Assembly: GCF_042214795.1 (NCBI RefSeq)
Contig: NZ_CP090177.1
Coordinates: forward strand, 186,001-250,000
Direction of reading: 5' to 3'
DNA length: 64,000 nt
Source of the DNA: Arcobacter iocasae
GTDB lineage: Bacteria > Campylobacterota > Campylobacteria > Campylobacterales > Arcobacteraceae
Positions 45,171 to 54,400 of this stretch are shown piece after piece. Made by a program: the position numbers and the translations under genes. The first letter of the stretch is position 1. Each line of letters opens with the position of its first letter. The notes beneath the pieces are model-generated. The model was not told the origin of the DNA. It saw nothing but the letters and a program-made list of their open reading frames with translations, and searched no databases.

Positions 45171-45176
45171 TATAAT
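45171..45176 (+). promoter_or_regulatory. -10 element of the cytochrome gene
   Basis: TATAAT lies 25 bp before the ATG of the cytochrome gene, with AAGGAG as Shine-Dalgarno sequence. Upstream, CCTTTCCTTAA (about 45118-45128) is a candidate site for the neighbouring OmpR-type regulator. Confidence 0.45.
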
Positions 45177-45200
45177 ATCTCTAAAGAATAAGGAGACAAT

Positions 45201-46127
45201 ATGAAAAAATTACTTTTATTAATTGCTTTTAGCTTAATCGCTTTTGCACAAACACCAGAGGTACCTAAAAATTACCCAAATGGAGAATTGGGAAGAATGG
45301 TAAAATTAGGTGAAGCTATTATGAACGAAACTAATACTCACCCTCTAACAAAAGACTTAGTAGGAAATAATCTACAATGTAAAAGTTGTCACTTAATAGG
45401 TAATGACGGAAAACCTGGGACTATGACTACTATTGGAACATTTAGAGGAACAGCTGCATCTTTCCCTGCATTTTCAAAAAGAGAAAAAACTGTACAAACT
45501 TTACAAGACAGAATCAATAACTGTTATATGAGAAGTATGGATGGTAAAAGACCAATTATTGATACAGAAGCATCTGTTGCTATGGCTGCTTATATTACAT
45601 GGCTTTCTACTGGTTTTGAAATCAATATGGATGAAAATAGACCATGTAGTGTACTTACAAGTAAAAGATGGGCAACTGAACAAAAAAAATTCGCAGCTAT
45701 TCAAAAAAAAGCTACTCATGAAAACTACTTAGCTGGTAAAAAAATATTTGAAAACAAATGTGCATCATGTCATGGTATGAATGGCGAAGGGGTTGCAGTG
45801 TTTCCTCCATTATGGGGACAAGATAAAAATGGTAAATGGCTATCTTATAATACAGGTGCTGGTATGAGTAAACTTAACAAAGCTCCAGCTTGGATTAAAG
45901 AAAATATGCCATTAGGTCAAGGTGGAACATTAAGCGATCAAGAAGCTGCTGATGTAGCACTTTTTGTTGATGCACAACCAAGAGCTAGTTTTAATTTAAA
46001 AGACCATTTATTACCAAAAGAAGAAATGGGACATTATAATTCAAAAGTACATGAAGAAAAACACTCAGTTGAATCAAACTTCAAAGCATTTGGACTTGAT
46101 TTACAAAAAATAAAAACAGGTAAATAA
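45201..46127 (+). CDS. tsdA: Diheme cytochrome c, thiosulfate dehydrogenase (TsdA)-like
   Basis: A 308-aa periplasmic diheme cytochrome c. A signal peptide (MKKLLLLIAFSLIAFA) is followed by a first heme site CKSCH (about 60-64), the TsdA-type segment RINNCYMRSMDGKRP (the Cys would be the unusual heme ligand) at about 97-111, and a second heme site CASCH (about 189-193). TsdA oxidises thiosulfate to tetrathionate or reduces tetrathionate. The RINxC-RSMxG motif is the reason for this name rather than a general cytochrome c. It is next to a two-component system with a Cache sensor, so it may be induced by a sulfur compound. A hairpin terminator follows. Confidence 0.72.
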   Translation: MKKLLLLIAFSLIAFAQTPEVPKNYPNGELGRMVKLGEAIMNETNTHPLTKDLVGNNLQCKSCHLIGNDGKPGTMTTIGTFRGTAASFPAFSKREKTVQTLQDRINNCYMRSMDGKRPIIDTEASVAMAAYITWLSTGFEINMDENRPCSVLTSKRWATEQKKFAAIQKKATHENYLAGKKIFENKCASCHGMNGEGVAVFPPLWGQDKNGKWLSYNTGAGMSKLNKAPAWIKENMPLGQGGTLSDQEAADVALFVDAQPRASFNLKDHLLPKEEMGHYNSKVHEEKHSVESNFKAFGLDLQKIKTGK

Positions 46128-46138
46128 TACTTTTAAAT

Positions 46139-46166
46139 TAGGTGCTAAAAGATTTCTTAGCACCTA
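46139..46166 (+). terminator. Terminator after the cytochrome gene
   Basis: The hairpin TAGGTGCTAA/TTAGCACCTA has an 8-nt loop and is followed by TTTTATTT. It also lies just downstream of the convergent lysE-type gene. Confidence 0.85.
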
Positions 46167-46168
46167 TT

Positions 46169-46798
46169 TTATTTATTGGCATCAAAAAGAAGTTTAAATC
46201 CTACCAATGAAAAAGTAACTCCTACAAAACTATCAATATACTTTTTAAAATCAAAATACTTATTAACTACTCTTTGGTTAGAAAACATAAAAGCGTAAGC
46301 TATAAATATCACTATTCCAAAAGGTAAACAAAGTATTACAGGGAAATATATTGACATACTATTTTGTTCATTTGGCAAGGCTATTGCAATAATTGCAATC
46401 CATACTGCAATCGCTTTTGGATTTAGCAAATGCATCATTATGCCTGAGAAAAAATATTTTTTATAAGAATTTTTAGACTCTTTTATTTCAACTTTTTTAT
46501 ACTCTTTTTTTGTAAGCATTTTAAAAGAGTTATATGCCAAATAAAGAAAATATAAGCCACCCAAAATCTTCAAAATATACAAAACATCAGAATACTTATT
46601 AAGAAGTGGTTGTAAACCAGAAGCTGCACAAATTCCCCAGAAAAAAGAACCAAGAGTTACTCCAAGAGCGAAATAAACTCCTGCTTTTCTTCCTGCATAT
46701 ATTGAAGTTTGAGCAATAGCAAGATTACTAGGTCCAGGACTTGCGATACCTAAAATATAAATAAACAGTGCGATTATAACATTAGAAAAAAATTCCAT
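46169..46798 (-). CDS. LysE-family amino-acid/solute exporter
   Basis: A 209-aa LysE/RhtB-type translocator with six membrane helices. It has the family motif GIASPGPSNLAIAQTSIYAGRKAGVYFALGVTLGSF (about 17-52) and a hydrophilic middle loop (YKKVEIKESKNS). It exports amino acids or related small molecules; the exact substrate is not shown by the sequence. It is one gene, convergent with the cytochrome gene. Confidence 0.88.
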   Translation of the reverse strand: MEFFSNVIIALFIYILGIASPGPSNLAIAQTSIYAGRKAGVYFALGVTLGSFFWGICAASGLQPLLNKYSDVLYILKILGGLYFLYLAYNSFKMLTKKEYKKVEIKESKNSYKKYFFSGIMMHLLNPKAIAVWIAIIAIALPNEQNSMSIYFPVILCLPFGIVIFIAYAFMFSNQRVVNKYFDFKKYIDSFVGVTFSLVGFKLLFDANK

Positions 46799-46823
46799 AT
46801 GAACACCTTTTTTTTAAATAGTT

Positions 46824-47291
46824 TTATTTTGTTAAAAACTCTCTCAAAGCTTTTCTTGAAGCCTTATCCACTAAATTAAAAAGTCTATCAATATCATCTT
46901 TTTGATTTGAACTTTTATGACCTTTTACTTTTACAAATTTACAATGCGTTTTATCACATATTTCAAAAAAAGCTTTATAGAGTTCTTTATTTTTTATCTC
47001 TTTTCCAGTACTACTTTTATAAAAGTTTTCTTCTAGCTTTTCTCTTCTATTTTCTAGTCCTAAAATATTTTGGCAATCTGTATAAATAATTATATCATTA
47101 CTTATGATTTTTTCATCAGCTAAAGCCCAAAGTAAAACTTCCAATTCTAACTTTGTAGAAGAGGTATTTTCAAACTTTTTTAGTTTGATATTTTGAATAG
47201 TTAAAGTTTCATCATAGATAAAATAAGCCCCAAAGCCTATTTTACTTTGGGGATTTACACTTCCATCACAAAATAGTTTTAAAAAACTCAT
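46824..47291 (-). CDS. RNase H-like protein
   Basis: A 155-aa protein of the RNase H superfamily. The four acidic positions can be seen: Asp in LFCDGSVNP (about 9), Glu in STKLELEVLLWAL (about 50), Asp in IIIYTDCQNI (about 72), and Asp in LFNLVDKASRKA (about 143). This matches ribonuclease HI topology with a divergent central region. It probably cleaves RNA in RNA-DNA hybrids. It overlaps the downstream end of the hydrolase gene by 4 nt and so is co-translated with it. Confidence 0.72.
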   Translation of the reverse strand: MSFLKLFCDGSVNPQSKIGFGAYFIYDETLTIQNIKLKKFENTSSTKLELEVLLWALADEKIISNDIIIYTDCQNILGLENRREKLEENFYKSSTGKEIKNKELYKAFFEICDKTHCKFVKVKGHKSSNQKDDIDRLFNLVDKASRKALREFLTK

Positions 47292-47839
47292 CTAAAGAAA
47301 AGAGTTATTTTTCTAAAATATCTTTCAACCTCATCAAAACTATGACTACCACCTTGCTCTATTATAAGCTCTGATTTTGGTAATTTTTCAACTGCATCAT
47401 TGAAATCTAAAACCTCATCATCTTCTTGAAGTAATACCATAAAATTTGATTGCTCATTTATTTCAGCTACTTCTATTGATTTTAGATATGTCAAATGCTC
47501 TTTTATAACTTCAAAACTTGAATAGTCATAATAATTTGTAGCTGTTCCAATTTTATCTAAAGTCTCATATGCATGAACGGCAGGATTAATTAAAACTGCT
47601 TTTAAATTATATTTATTAGCTAAATAAATAGCATAATATCCACCTAAAGAAGAACCTACTAAATAAACCTCTTGTTCTAAAGCTAGATAAGATTCAATAA
47701 GTTGTTCAAGTGTATTAATAGCAAGTGAAGGAACATATGAAAGTGATGGAGAGATTAACTCTTCATCAAAATATTCTTTAAAAAGTGCTGCCTTGTCACC
47801 AAGTCCAGATGAGGCAAAACCGTGTATATATATAATCAT
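47288..47839 (-). CDS. YqiA/YcfP-family alpha/beta hydrolase
   Basis: A 183-aa small alpha/beta hydrolase of the YqiA/YcfP (UPF0227-like) esterase type. The first strand and oxyanion segment is YIHGFASSG, the nucleophile elbow is VGSSLGGYYA (Ser at about 75), a downstream acidic residue is in MVLLQEDDEVLDF, and His is in EQGGSHSFDE. These make a full Ser-Asp-His triad. It probably acts on small esters in the cytoplasm. The upstream gap to the chemoreceptor holds the terminator. Confidence 0.82.
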   Translation of the reverse strand: MIIYIHGFASSGLGDKAALFKEYFDEELISPSLSYVPSLAINTLEQLIESYLALEQEVYLVGSSLGGYYAIYLANKYNLKAVLINPAVHAYETLDKIGTATNYYDYSSFEVIKEHLTYLKSIEVAEINEQSNFMVLLQEDDEVLDFNDAVEKLPKSELIIEQGGSHSFDEVERYFRKITLFFR

Positions 47840-47933
47840 TTTTACTCTTTTTTAATTGTTTTTGGAGCGTATTTTATATGATTTGTACTTAAGTTCTATT
47901 TGAAGTTGATAATAAATTATTTTTGTTAGATAA

Positions 47934-47959
47934 ATAGTATGACTAAAAAGTCATACTAT
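47934..47959 (-). terminator. Terminator at the chemoreceptor stop
   Basis: Perfect 11-bp stem ATAGTATGACT/AGTCATACTAT with a 4-nt loop, overlapping the stop of the chemoreceptor gene. The T run after it is short. Confidence 0.6.
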
Positions 47960-49872
47960 TAGAATTTAGATTTTTGTACTTCTTCTACAACTTTATCAGC
48001 CATACTGTGTACACTTTTTACTACTTCATTGATTTCAGAAGCAATTGCAGCATTTTCTTGTGTTGTTTTATCTAATTGTCCCACTGCTGAGTTTATTTGT
48101 TCAACTCCTATCATCTGTTCTTTTGCATTTGTTGTAACAGTATCAACAATAGATGTGGTATTTATTATATTGTCATTTAGTTTTTCATAACCCTCATACA
48201 TAATATTTACTATATCTTTACCTTCATTAGAACTTTTTGTCGCACTTTCAACTAAAGCTTTTATCTCTTTTGCTGCTTCTGCACTTCTTGTTGCCAGGTT
48301 TCGCACTTCTCCTGCAACTACTGCAAATCCTTTTCCTGCTTCTCCAGCGGTTGCAGCTTCAACTGCTGCATTAAGTGATAAAATATTTGTTTGGAATGCT
48401 ATTTGATCTATTATTGCAATAGATTCAGTTATGGCATTTACATTATCATTTATTTGTTCCATTGAGTTACTTGTTTTTTTAGATAACTCTTTACCTTTGT
48501 TTACTTCATCTCTTAGTGATATAGAGTTAGAAGATAGTTCATTTATATTATTTGAGTTTGCTCTCATAGTCTCTGTTATTTCTTCTAAGGCTGCCGCTGT
48601 CTCTTCTAAACTTGCAGCTTGCTCATTTGCACTAACAGTTAGTCTATTCATATTAGATGTAAGATTATTTGCATTTTCATCCAGTACTTCTGAATTTTCA
48701 AGATTTGTTTTTAGCATCATAGATATTTCTTGTCCTAGTTTATTAACTCCACTTGTTAATGAACAAAGCTCCCCTTTACAAGAAATAGTTGTTTGTTTTG
48801 TAAAGTCTCTACTCTCATATGACTTTAAAACATCAATTGTATGATTAATAGTATTATAAAGACTTCCAATCATAATATTTAAATCTTCTGTTAATTCATT
48901 TATTATTGCATTTGAAGTTTTTGCTTCTACTTTTTTAGTCAATATTCCAGAACTAACATCATTAACTACTCTTGTAACATCTTCAATAACTTTTTCATCT
49001 TGTTCTATTGTTTGTTTTACTTTTACTATATTTTCATTGATTCTTTTAGTCATAAGACCTATTTCATCTTTAGTTGTAAGTTCTATCAAACTAACATCTT
49101 TTTTCTCTTTGTTTAAAAATGATAGAAATGATAATAATCCCTTTTCAAATATATTCAATGGAGTTATTAAGGTTACTTTAGAAATATAAGAAACAACAAA
49201 TACAATAACAATCAATAATATAGTAATAATAGATATCAAGGTATAAATTAAAGAATTTACACCATTATCAATTCTTTTTCTCTCTTTTGCAATATTCTTT
49301 TCAATATCATCTACATATATTCCTGTTACAATAGTCCAATTTAACTCTTTTACATATTTAGAAAAAGAGAGTTTTTTTACAACTTCACCACTGTTTGGTT
49401 TTTTATAAAAATATTCTACAAATTTATTATCATCATTTGCAGTATCTATTAACTCTTTTCTAAATTGGAATCCTTTTATATCCGGCTTAGTAATATCGGT
49501 AATAGTGCCATTTAGTTTTGAATTAGTTCCATGAAATGCAAAAAGATAATCACTTCCTTTTTTCTCATATGCAAAGAAATAACCACTTCCTTTTAAATAT
49601 CTTGATTGAGATATAACACTTATAACTTTTCTTTTTGCTTCATCAATACTTTTTGAATTTCCAATTATTGCTTCAATAATTGTATATACAGTTAAAACTT
49701 CATTTTTTAAAAGTTCTTTCTTTTCATTGAGTATACTTTTTTCAAATTGCTCTATTGTTTTTTCACTATTATTATAAGTTAAATTTATACTTACAACGGT
49801 TACAATAATTACTATCAGTAATACTGGTAAAATAACTAACGCTAATAATTTTCCTCTTATACTTCTAAACAC
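47959..49872 (-). CDS. Methyl-accepting chemotaxis protein with sCache_2 sensor
   Basis: A 637-aa chemoreceptor. It has an N-terminal TM (about 10-30), a periplasmic single-Cache type 2 sensor (about 45-190; GSGYFFAYEKKGSDYLFAFHG, FSKYVKELNWTIVTGIYVDDIE), a second TM (about 207-230), a HAMP-like region, and a signalling domain with the hairpin tip QIAFQTNILSLNAAVEAATAGEAGKGFAVVAGEVRNLATRSAEAAKEI (about 505-550). sCache_2 domains often bind small organic acids, but the ligand is not known here. No chemotaxis genes are adjacent. Confidence 0.94.
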   Translation of the reverse strand: MFRSIRGKLLALVILPVLLIVIIVTVVSINLTYNNSEKTIEQFEKSILNEKKELLKNEVLTVYTIIEAIIGNSKSIDEAKRKVISVISQSRYLKGSGYFFAYEKKGSDYLFAFHGTNSKLNGTITDITKPDIKGFQFRKELIDTANDDNKFVEYFYKKPNSGEVVKKLSFSKYVKELNWTIVTGIYVDDIEKNIAKERKRIDNGVNSLIYTLISIITILLIVIVFVVSYISKVTLITPLNIFEKGLLSFLSFLNKEKKDVSLIELTTKDEIGLMTKRINENIVKVKQTIEQDEKVIEDVTRVVNDVSSGILTKKVEAKTSNAIINELTEDLNIMIGSLYNTINHTIDVLKSYESRDFTKQTTISCKGELCSLTSGVNKLGQEISMMLKTNLENSEVLDENANNLTSNMNRLTVSANEQAASLEETAAALEEITETMRANSNNINELSSNSISLRDEVNKGKELSKKTSNSMEQINDNVNAITESIAIIDQIAFQTNILSLNAAVEAATAGEAGKGFAVVAGEVRNLATRSAEAAKEIKALVESATKSSNEGKDIVNIMYEGYEKLNDNIINTTSIVDTVTTNAKEQMIGVEQINSAVGQLDKTTQENAAIASEINEVVKSVHSMADKVVEEVQKSKF

Positions 49873-50038
49873 CTAAAAACTCCTATTTTTAATATTATTC
49901 TTTCCTTAAATAATAATTATAATATTATTATTAATATTAAGATAAGATAAACTAATAATTAAAGAATTATATTATTTAGTAATTAAACATAAATAGTATA
50001 GAATCTACTCACTATTGAAAAATCCAAAGGATAAAAGC

Positions 50039-50905
50039 ATGAAATATCATATATCAAATGACTTTATAGAAATTTCAATAAAGGATTTAGGTGCAGAACT
50101 TTGTAGTTTAAAAAAGAAAAATGACTCCACTGAATATATTTGGCAAGGTGACGAAAAGTATTGGAATCGTCATGCTCCTATTTTATTTCCCATAGTTGGT
50201 AAGCTTTTAGATAATGAATACACTTATATGAATAAAACTTACAAAATGAGACAACATGGATTTGCCAGAGATAGAGTTTTTGAAGTTTTTACTAAAGAAG
50301 ATGAGTATATTTGTTTTAAACTTAAAGATAGCACTGACACACTAGAAATATATCCCATTAACTTTGAGCTATATCTTGGCTATAGACTAATAAAAAACTC
50401 CCTTGAAATATCTTATAAAGTAGTAAACAAATCTCAACAAAAAATGTATTTTTCAATAGGTGCTCACCCTGCTTTTAATTGGCCTTTAGAAAAAGGAAAT
50501 AAAAATGATTACTATTTTGAATTTGAAAATACAAAAGAATTAGAGAGATTACCTTTAACTGTAGATGGTATATCTCATCAAAAAGAGATATTAAATTTAG
50601 AAAATAATAAATTAGCTTTAGATGAAAAACTTTTTAAAGATGATGCCTTAGTTATACAAAATCTAAAAAACAAAACAATCACTTTTAAAAACTCTAAAGA
50701 TGATAAAAGTATAAAGATGTCATTTGAGGGTTTTGATTATCTTGGACTTTGGTCAAAACCAAGCGGTGCGCCATTTATCTGTATAGAACCTTGGCATGGT
50801 ATTGCTGATTTTATAGGTCACAATAAAAAACTTGAAAATAAAAAAGGAATAATCACTTTATCTAAAAACGAGATATTTGAAAGTAGTTATACTATTTCGG
50901 TATAA
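50039..50905 (+). CDS. Aldose 1-epimerase family protein
   Basis: A 288-aa sugar mutarotase-like protein of the galactose mutarotase superfamily (YeaD/LacX-like). Diagnostic are IPHGFxRD-type MRQHGFARDRVFEV (about 78-91) and IGAHPAFNWPL (about 139), followed by LGLWSKPSGAPFICIEPWHG near the C-terminus, with the catalytic His and Glu. It may epimerise hexose or hexose-6-phosphate. The ATG at 50039 has AAAGGA about 7 nt before; a TTG at 50015 is too early. It reads toward the convergent deaminase gene. Confidence 0.87.
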   Translation: MKYHISNDFIEISIKDLGAELCSLKKKNDSTEYIWQGDEKYWNRHAPILFPIVGKLLDNEYTYMNKTYKMRQHGFARDRVFEVFTKEDEYICFKLKDSTDTLEIYPINFELYLGYRLIKNSLEISYKVVNKSQQKMYFSIGAHPAFNWPLEKGNKNDYYFEFENTKELERLPLTVDGISHQKEILNLENNKLALDEKLFKDDALVIQNLKNKTITFKNSKDDKSIKMSFEGFDYLGLWSKPSGAPFICIEPWHGIADFIGHNKKLENKKGIITLSKNEIFESSYTISV

Positions 50906-50906
50906 C

Positions 50907-51344
50907 TTATACTCCAATATCTTCATTCCAGAGTTCTGGATTATTTTTTATAAATGATTCCATAAGATTACAGCACTCTTTATTATTGATAACTTCAACA
51001 TCTACCCCTCTTGATTTTACATACTCTTCAGGTCCTTGAAATGTTTTGTTTTCACCAATAACAACTTTTGGTATTCCATAAAGTAAAACAGTTCCACTAC
51101 ACATATCACAAGGAGATAAAGTTGAATATAAGGTAGCTCTTTTATAATCACTTGCCTTTATGCGTCCTGCATTTTCTAAACAATCCATTTCAGCATGTAA
51201 AATAGCACTTCCATTTTGTACTCGTCTATTATGACCTCGTCCAACTATTTTTCCATCAATAACAAGTACTGAGCCAATAGGTATTCCACCCTCAGCCATA
51301 CCTTTTTTTGCTTCTTCGATTGCTGCTTGTAAGAATTTGTCCAT
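50907..51344 (-). CDS. Nucleoside/cytosine deaminase
   Basis: A 145-aa zinc-dependent deaminase. The catalytic motifs are HAEMDCLENAG (His, Glu; about 50-60) and TLSPCDMCSG (about 75-84, two Cys zinc ligands). The later segment KTFQGPEEYVKSRGVDVEV and C-terminal tail are like fungal-type cytosine deaminase (FCY1) more than TadA, so cytosine or a modified purine base is a possible substrate. It starts 11 nt after the BNR-repeat gene's stop, so the two share a transcript. Confidence 0.82.
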   Translation of the reverse strand: MDKFLQAAIEEAKKGMAEGGIPIGSVLVIDGKIVGRGHNRRVQNGSAILHAEMDCLENAGRIKASDYKRATLYSTLSPCDMCSGTVLLYGIPKVVIGENKTFQGPEEYVKSRGVDVEVINNKECCNLMESFIKNNPELWNEDIGV

Positions 51345-51355
51345 AGTATTGCCTT

Positions 51356-52276
51356 TTATATTCTAACTTTAGCAAGATAAATAGATGTTTTTCCCTCATG
51401 TGAAGAGTAATAACTTATCCATAAGATATCCTCTTCATAAACCATACCGGCATAACTTGTATCTCCACCTGATGGTAAGGTTAAAGCTTCTCTTAATTCT
51501 CCATTTTCATAATCAATCCAACATAAAGATGTTCTTGCACTTTGATTTCCATAAAGACGAACTGTAGCTAAAAACTTATCTTGCTTTTCCACATAAATCA
51601 TCTTAGGTCCACCAATCGGAACATTTAAATCACTCCAAGACCATTCCTCATAAGGAAACTTAGAAAATCCAAGTACTGATGTATAACTTTGAGAATCTCG
51701 TCGTAAAAGTACATATAAATCTCCATTTTCTAAAAAGGCTAGAGAGCTTTCACTCCAAGAAGAGTTTTTAGTAGGGAAAAGTTTATCTTTTACTATTTTC
51801 CATTTTTTACCATCTTTTGTACTATATAAACAGCCTAGTTTATCTTTCCCTGTATATCCTATACTATATGCTGTCTTTTTATGCCAAGTTGTACTCCATC
51901 TCCAAGTTCCAAGACCTGTAGGACAAGTAAAAACTTCACTCCAATTTTTACCATCATCTGATAACCAAGTTACAGAACGAGTATTTAAGCCATCAATTGA
52001 TTCAACTAATCGCACCCCAGCATTTAACATAAGTTCATTTTTAGGTGTAATTGAAAATTTACCATCGCGAACGTCACCGCCATCAAATCCCAATAGTGCA
52101 ACAGAAGACCATTTTTTACCATTTAATGAGCGTATGACTCTTAGCTTTCCATCCATAGACATGTGTTCATCAGCTTCTCTAAAAGTACAATACCAATATT
52201 CACCAAATTTTATCAAATCTGTAAATGCATTATGAGGTGATTTATCCCATATTTTTTTGACTTCTAAAAACTCCAT
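51356..52276 (-). CDS. BNR/sialidase-like beta-propeller protein
   Basis: A 306-aa protein with the repeated Asp-box-like and WS-type pattern of six-bladed propellers: SLNGKKWSSVALL, SDDGKNWSEVFTC, STKDGKKWKIVKDKL and further repeats. It resembles exo-alpha-sialidase-type propellers but has no signal peptide, so it appears cytoplasmic. The catalytic Arg triad and Tyr of true sialidases cannot be confirmed by eye; I infer a glycoside-binding or hydrolysing role only. It precedes the deaminase gene on the same strand. Confidence 0.72.
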   Translation of the reverse strand: MEFLEVKKIWDKSPHNAFTDLIKFGEYWYCTFREADEHMSMDGKLRVIRSLNGKKWSSVALLGFDGGDVRDGKFSITPKNELMLNAGVRLVESIDGLNTRSVTWLSDDGKNWSEVFTCPTGLGTWRWSTTWHKKTAYSIGYTGKDKLGCLYSTKDGKKWKIVKDKLFPTKNSSWSESSLAFLENGDLYVLLRRDSQSYTSVLGFSKFPYEEWSWSDLNVPIGGPKMIYVEKQDKFLATVRLYGNQSARTSLCWIDYENGELREALTLPSGGDTSYAGMVYEEDILWISYYSSHEGKTSIYLAKVRI

Positions 52277-52321
52277 TTGTGATTCCTTATTTGTCTATAT
52301 GTCTAATTTTTTATATTATAT

Positions 52322-52375
52322 AGAAAAGAAGAAAAAAAGAAGATGAGTTGAGGAAGGCAAAGTTACCTTCCTTGT
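52322..52375. repeat. Fragment of the dispersed repeat (second half)
   Basis: The stretch containing GATGAGTTGAGGAAGGCAAA is closely similar to 54455-54482 in the big inverted repeat. It also forms a hairpin (GGAAGG/CCTTCC). It lies between the DUF2059 gene and the BNR gene, near the 3' end of the former. Confidence 0.55.
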
Positions 52376-52405
52376 TTTAAATTTTGAATATTATTTATAA
52401 ATAGT

Positions 52406-52855
52406 TTATTTCATATTTTGTTTTATATATTCTTTCTCTTTTAGTTCACTTACAATTTTTTGAGCAACTTCACGACCCCATTGTTGACCTGCCATCATTG
52501 ATTCTTGCATTATTTGAGGTGTTTGTTTTATTAGTTTTTGTCCAGCTTCTGTTTTATAAAATTTATTTATAGCTTGGATATCTTCTTCATTTAAATATTT
52601 TTGATAAATAGGAATAGTTAACTCCACCATTTTATCCATATCAATTTCTTTTGTCATTTTATCCCAAAACTCTTCAGGTGCATCTGGTGCAAGTCTTTTC
52701 AAGTTTGGTAATAGTTGCTTCATAAATAAATTTCCTATATTTTTAGAACCTGATAAATCTATTAACTCTCTAACACTCTCTTCTTTTGCAGGACTTGCAA
52801 ATAGTGTAGTTCCACACAAAAACATAACAACAATCGTACTTATAATTTTTTTCAT
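52406..52855 (-). CDS. DUF2059 protein, secreted
   Basis: A 149-aa periplasmic protein with a signal peptide (MKKIISTIVVMFLCGTTLFA) and a DUF2059-type helical domain: KEESVRELIDLSG, PIYQKYLNEEDIQAINKFYKTEAGQKLIKQTPQIMQESM. Function unknown. The gene is embedded between two fragments of a dispersed repeat (52322-52375 and 52893-52985), which hints at past rearrangement or duplication around it. It is monocistronic with its own Shine-Dalgarno sequence (AGGAG). Confidence 0.82.
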   Translation of the reverse strand: MKKIISTIVVMFLCGTTLFASPAKEESVRELIDLSGSKNIGNLFMKQLLPNLKRLAPDAPEEFWDKMTKEIDMDKMVELTIPIYQKYLNEEDIQAINKFYKTEAGQKLIKQTPQIMQESMMAGQQWGREVAQKIVSELKEKEYIKQNMK

Positions 52856-52892
52856 TTTTTCTCCTAATTTTTTAATAATAATGTTATGGATT

Positions 52893-52985
52893 GTATTGGA
52901 AATAAACTTTGAGATAATTTATAACAACTAAAAATAATTTTTTTCTCTTGAAGAGGTAAATCTTTCCTCTTTCTTACTTTTTTTA
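52893..52985. repeat. Fragment of the dispersed repeat (first half)
   Basis: About 90 bp (starting ATTGGAAATAAACTTTGAGA) is similar to 54341-54428: the same TTGGAAATA, GATAATTTATAA, AAAAATAATTTTT, CTCTTGAAGA and CTCACTTTTT blocks in order. It directly repeats across the calcium-binding-protein gene at 53054-54154. Confidence 0.6.
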
Positions 52986-53053
52986 AATAAAATAATATTG
53001 ACAATTATTTTATTTAATGTTACAATTCTTATAATTAGATTAAAGGATTAATA

Positions 53054-54154
53054 ATGATTATAGAAAATTCACAGGTTTCGCTCTATTCTAAAAATGATTT
53101 TACCCTTAAACAAGTACAAAATAGGTCTCTCGAAAATTCAATAAGTAGTAGTTATCAAAACAAAACCACCTATGAACATTCTGCAATAATCTCTACGAAT
53201 AGTTCTACTGGAGACAATGATTCAGAGAAAAGTAGTGTTCAATCCAGCTTAAAAATAGAAACCTCTGATTCTATTATGATTCAAAATAATCGTGCGATAT
53301 ATAAGTATGAAGATCATCTCAGTTTAGAAGACCGCATTAAAAAAATTATGATTGAAATGCTGATACTGCGACTTGACCCAAAAATAGAAGCACTCCACTA
53401 TCCCAATCAAACATCTACATCAGAACAATCTATTTCTGATTTTTCAAATCCTTATAACCCCCAACAAAAAACAAAAACAGTAATGACACTCGTTCAAACC
53501 CAAGAAGAGTACCATCAAAAACAGACCATTGATTTTTCTTCATCAGTTGCAATAAAAACACCGAACAATACCTATAATTTTAATATCGATATCTCTTTTT
53601 CAAAAGAATTACACGAATCACGAAATAGCAAATTGCTCACAGAGCAAAAGCTAGCCATTGATCCTTTGGTGATTAACTATGGTGAAGATGTAAATGCTTT
53701 TGATAACATAAGCAATCTGCATTTTATGTTCGATTTGGACAATGATGGAAGCACCGAGATGATCCCTCAACTTATGAAAGGAGCAGGATATCTAGCTTTG
53801 GATAAGAATCAAAATGGAAAAATTGACAATGGCAGTGAACTGTTTGGACCAAATACCAACGATGGATTTGCAGAATTAAGACAATACGACAGCGATGGAA
53901 ATAACTGGATAGATGAAAATGATGCCGTTTTTGACAAACTAAAAATATGGAGTATTGATGAGCGAGGACAACACTCTTTAGTCTCACTGCTTGATAAAAA
54001 TGTAGGTGCCATTTATTTGGGAGATGTTCAAAGTGGATTTAAGTATCAAACTGCCATCAATGAAACCACTGCCGTGCAAAAAAGCAATGGAATCTTTGTG
54101 AAAAATGATGGTTCAGGGGCAGGAGTTGTAAACTCCATTGATATAATTGCCTAA
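53054..54154 (+). CDS. EF-hand/VCBS-type calcium-binding protein
   Basis: A 366-aa protein. The N-terminal two-thirds is Ser/Asn/Gln-rich with no fold I can name. The last third is a calcium-binding module with DLDNDGS, LDKNQNGKIDNGSELFGPNTNDGF and YDSDGNNWIDENDAVFDKLKIW (about 230-310), of the type found at the C-terminus of large repetitive surface proteins. No signal peptide is evident. It uses more G and C at third positions than neighbouring genes and is flanked by direct-repeat fragments (52893-52985 and 54341-54428), so it has probably been acquired. Confidence 0.72.
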   Translation: MIIENSQVSLYSKNDFTLKQVQNRSLENSISSSYQNKTTYEHSAIISTNSSTGDNDSEKSSVQSSLKIETSDSIMIQNNRAIYKYEDHLSLEDRIKKIMIEMLILRLDPKIEALHYPNQTSTSEQSISDFSNPYNPQQKTKTVMTLVQTQEEYHQKQTIDFSSSVAIKTPNNTYNFNIDISFSKELHESRNSKLLTEQKLAIDPLVINYGEDVNAFDNISNLHFMFDLDNDGSTEMIPQLMKGAGYLALDKNQNGKIDNGSELFGPNTNDGFAELRQYDSDGNNWIDENDAVFDKLKIWSIDERGQHSLVSLLDKNVGAIYLGDVQSGFKYQTAINETTAVQKSNGIFVKNDGSGAGVVNSIDIIA

Positions 54155-54400
54155 AGCTAAGTTTGCCTTTTGATAGTTAATCAGAGGAAAAATATTTTGG
54201 AAAATAAATATATTGAAGAATTAGACTTAAATGAGTTAAAAAAATGATGACTCTTTTTTGTCATAAAAAATTTATTAATGACTTCAAAAAAGCAAACTTA
54301 TCAAAAACAATGGTAAAAAATATTTTGTATCATAAATTAGATTGGAAATATACTTTATGATAATTTATAATTGATAAAAATAATTTTTATTCTCTTGAAG
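54155..54400. other. Non-coding region with gene remnants
   Basis: About 250 bp after the calcium-binding gene contains two short frames: one of about 16 codons from TTG at about 54198, and one of about 38 codons beginning ATGATGACTC (HKKFINDFKKANLSKTMVK, then a stop near 54359). They look like remnants, not working genes. The end of the region is the direct repeat also found at 52893. Confidence 0.4.
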
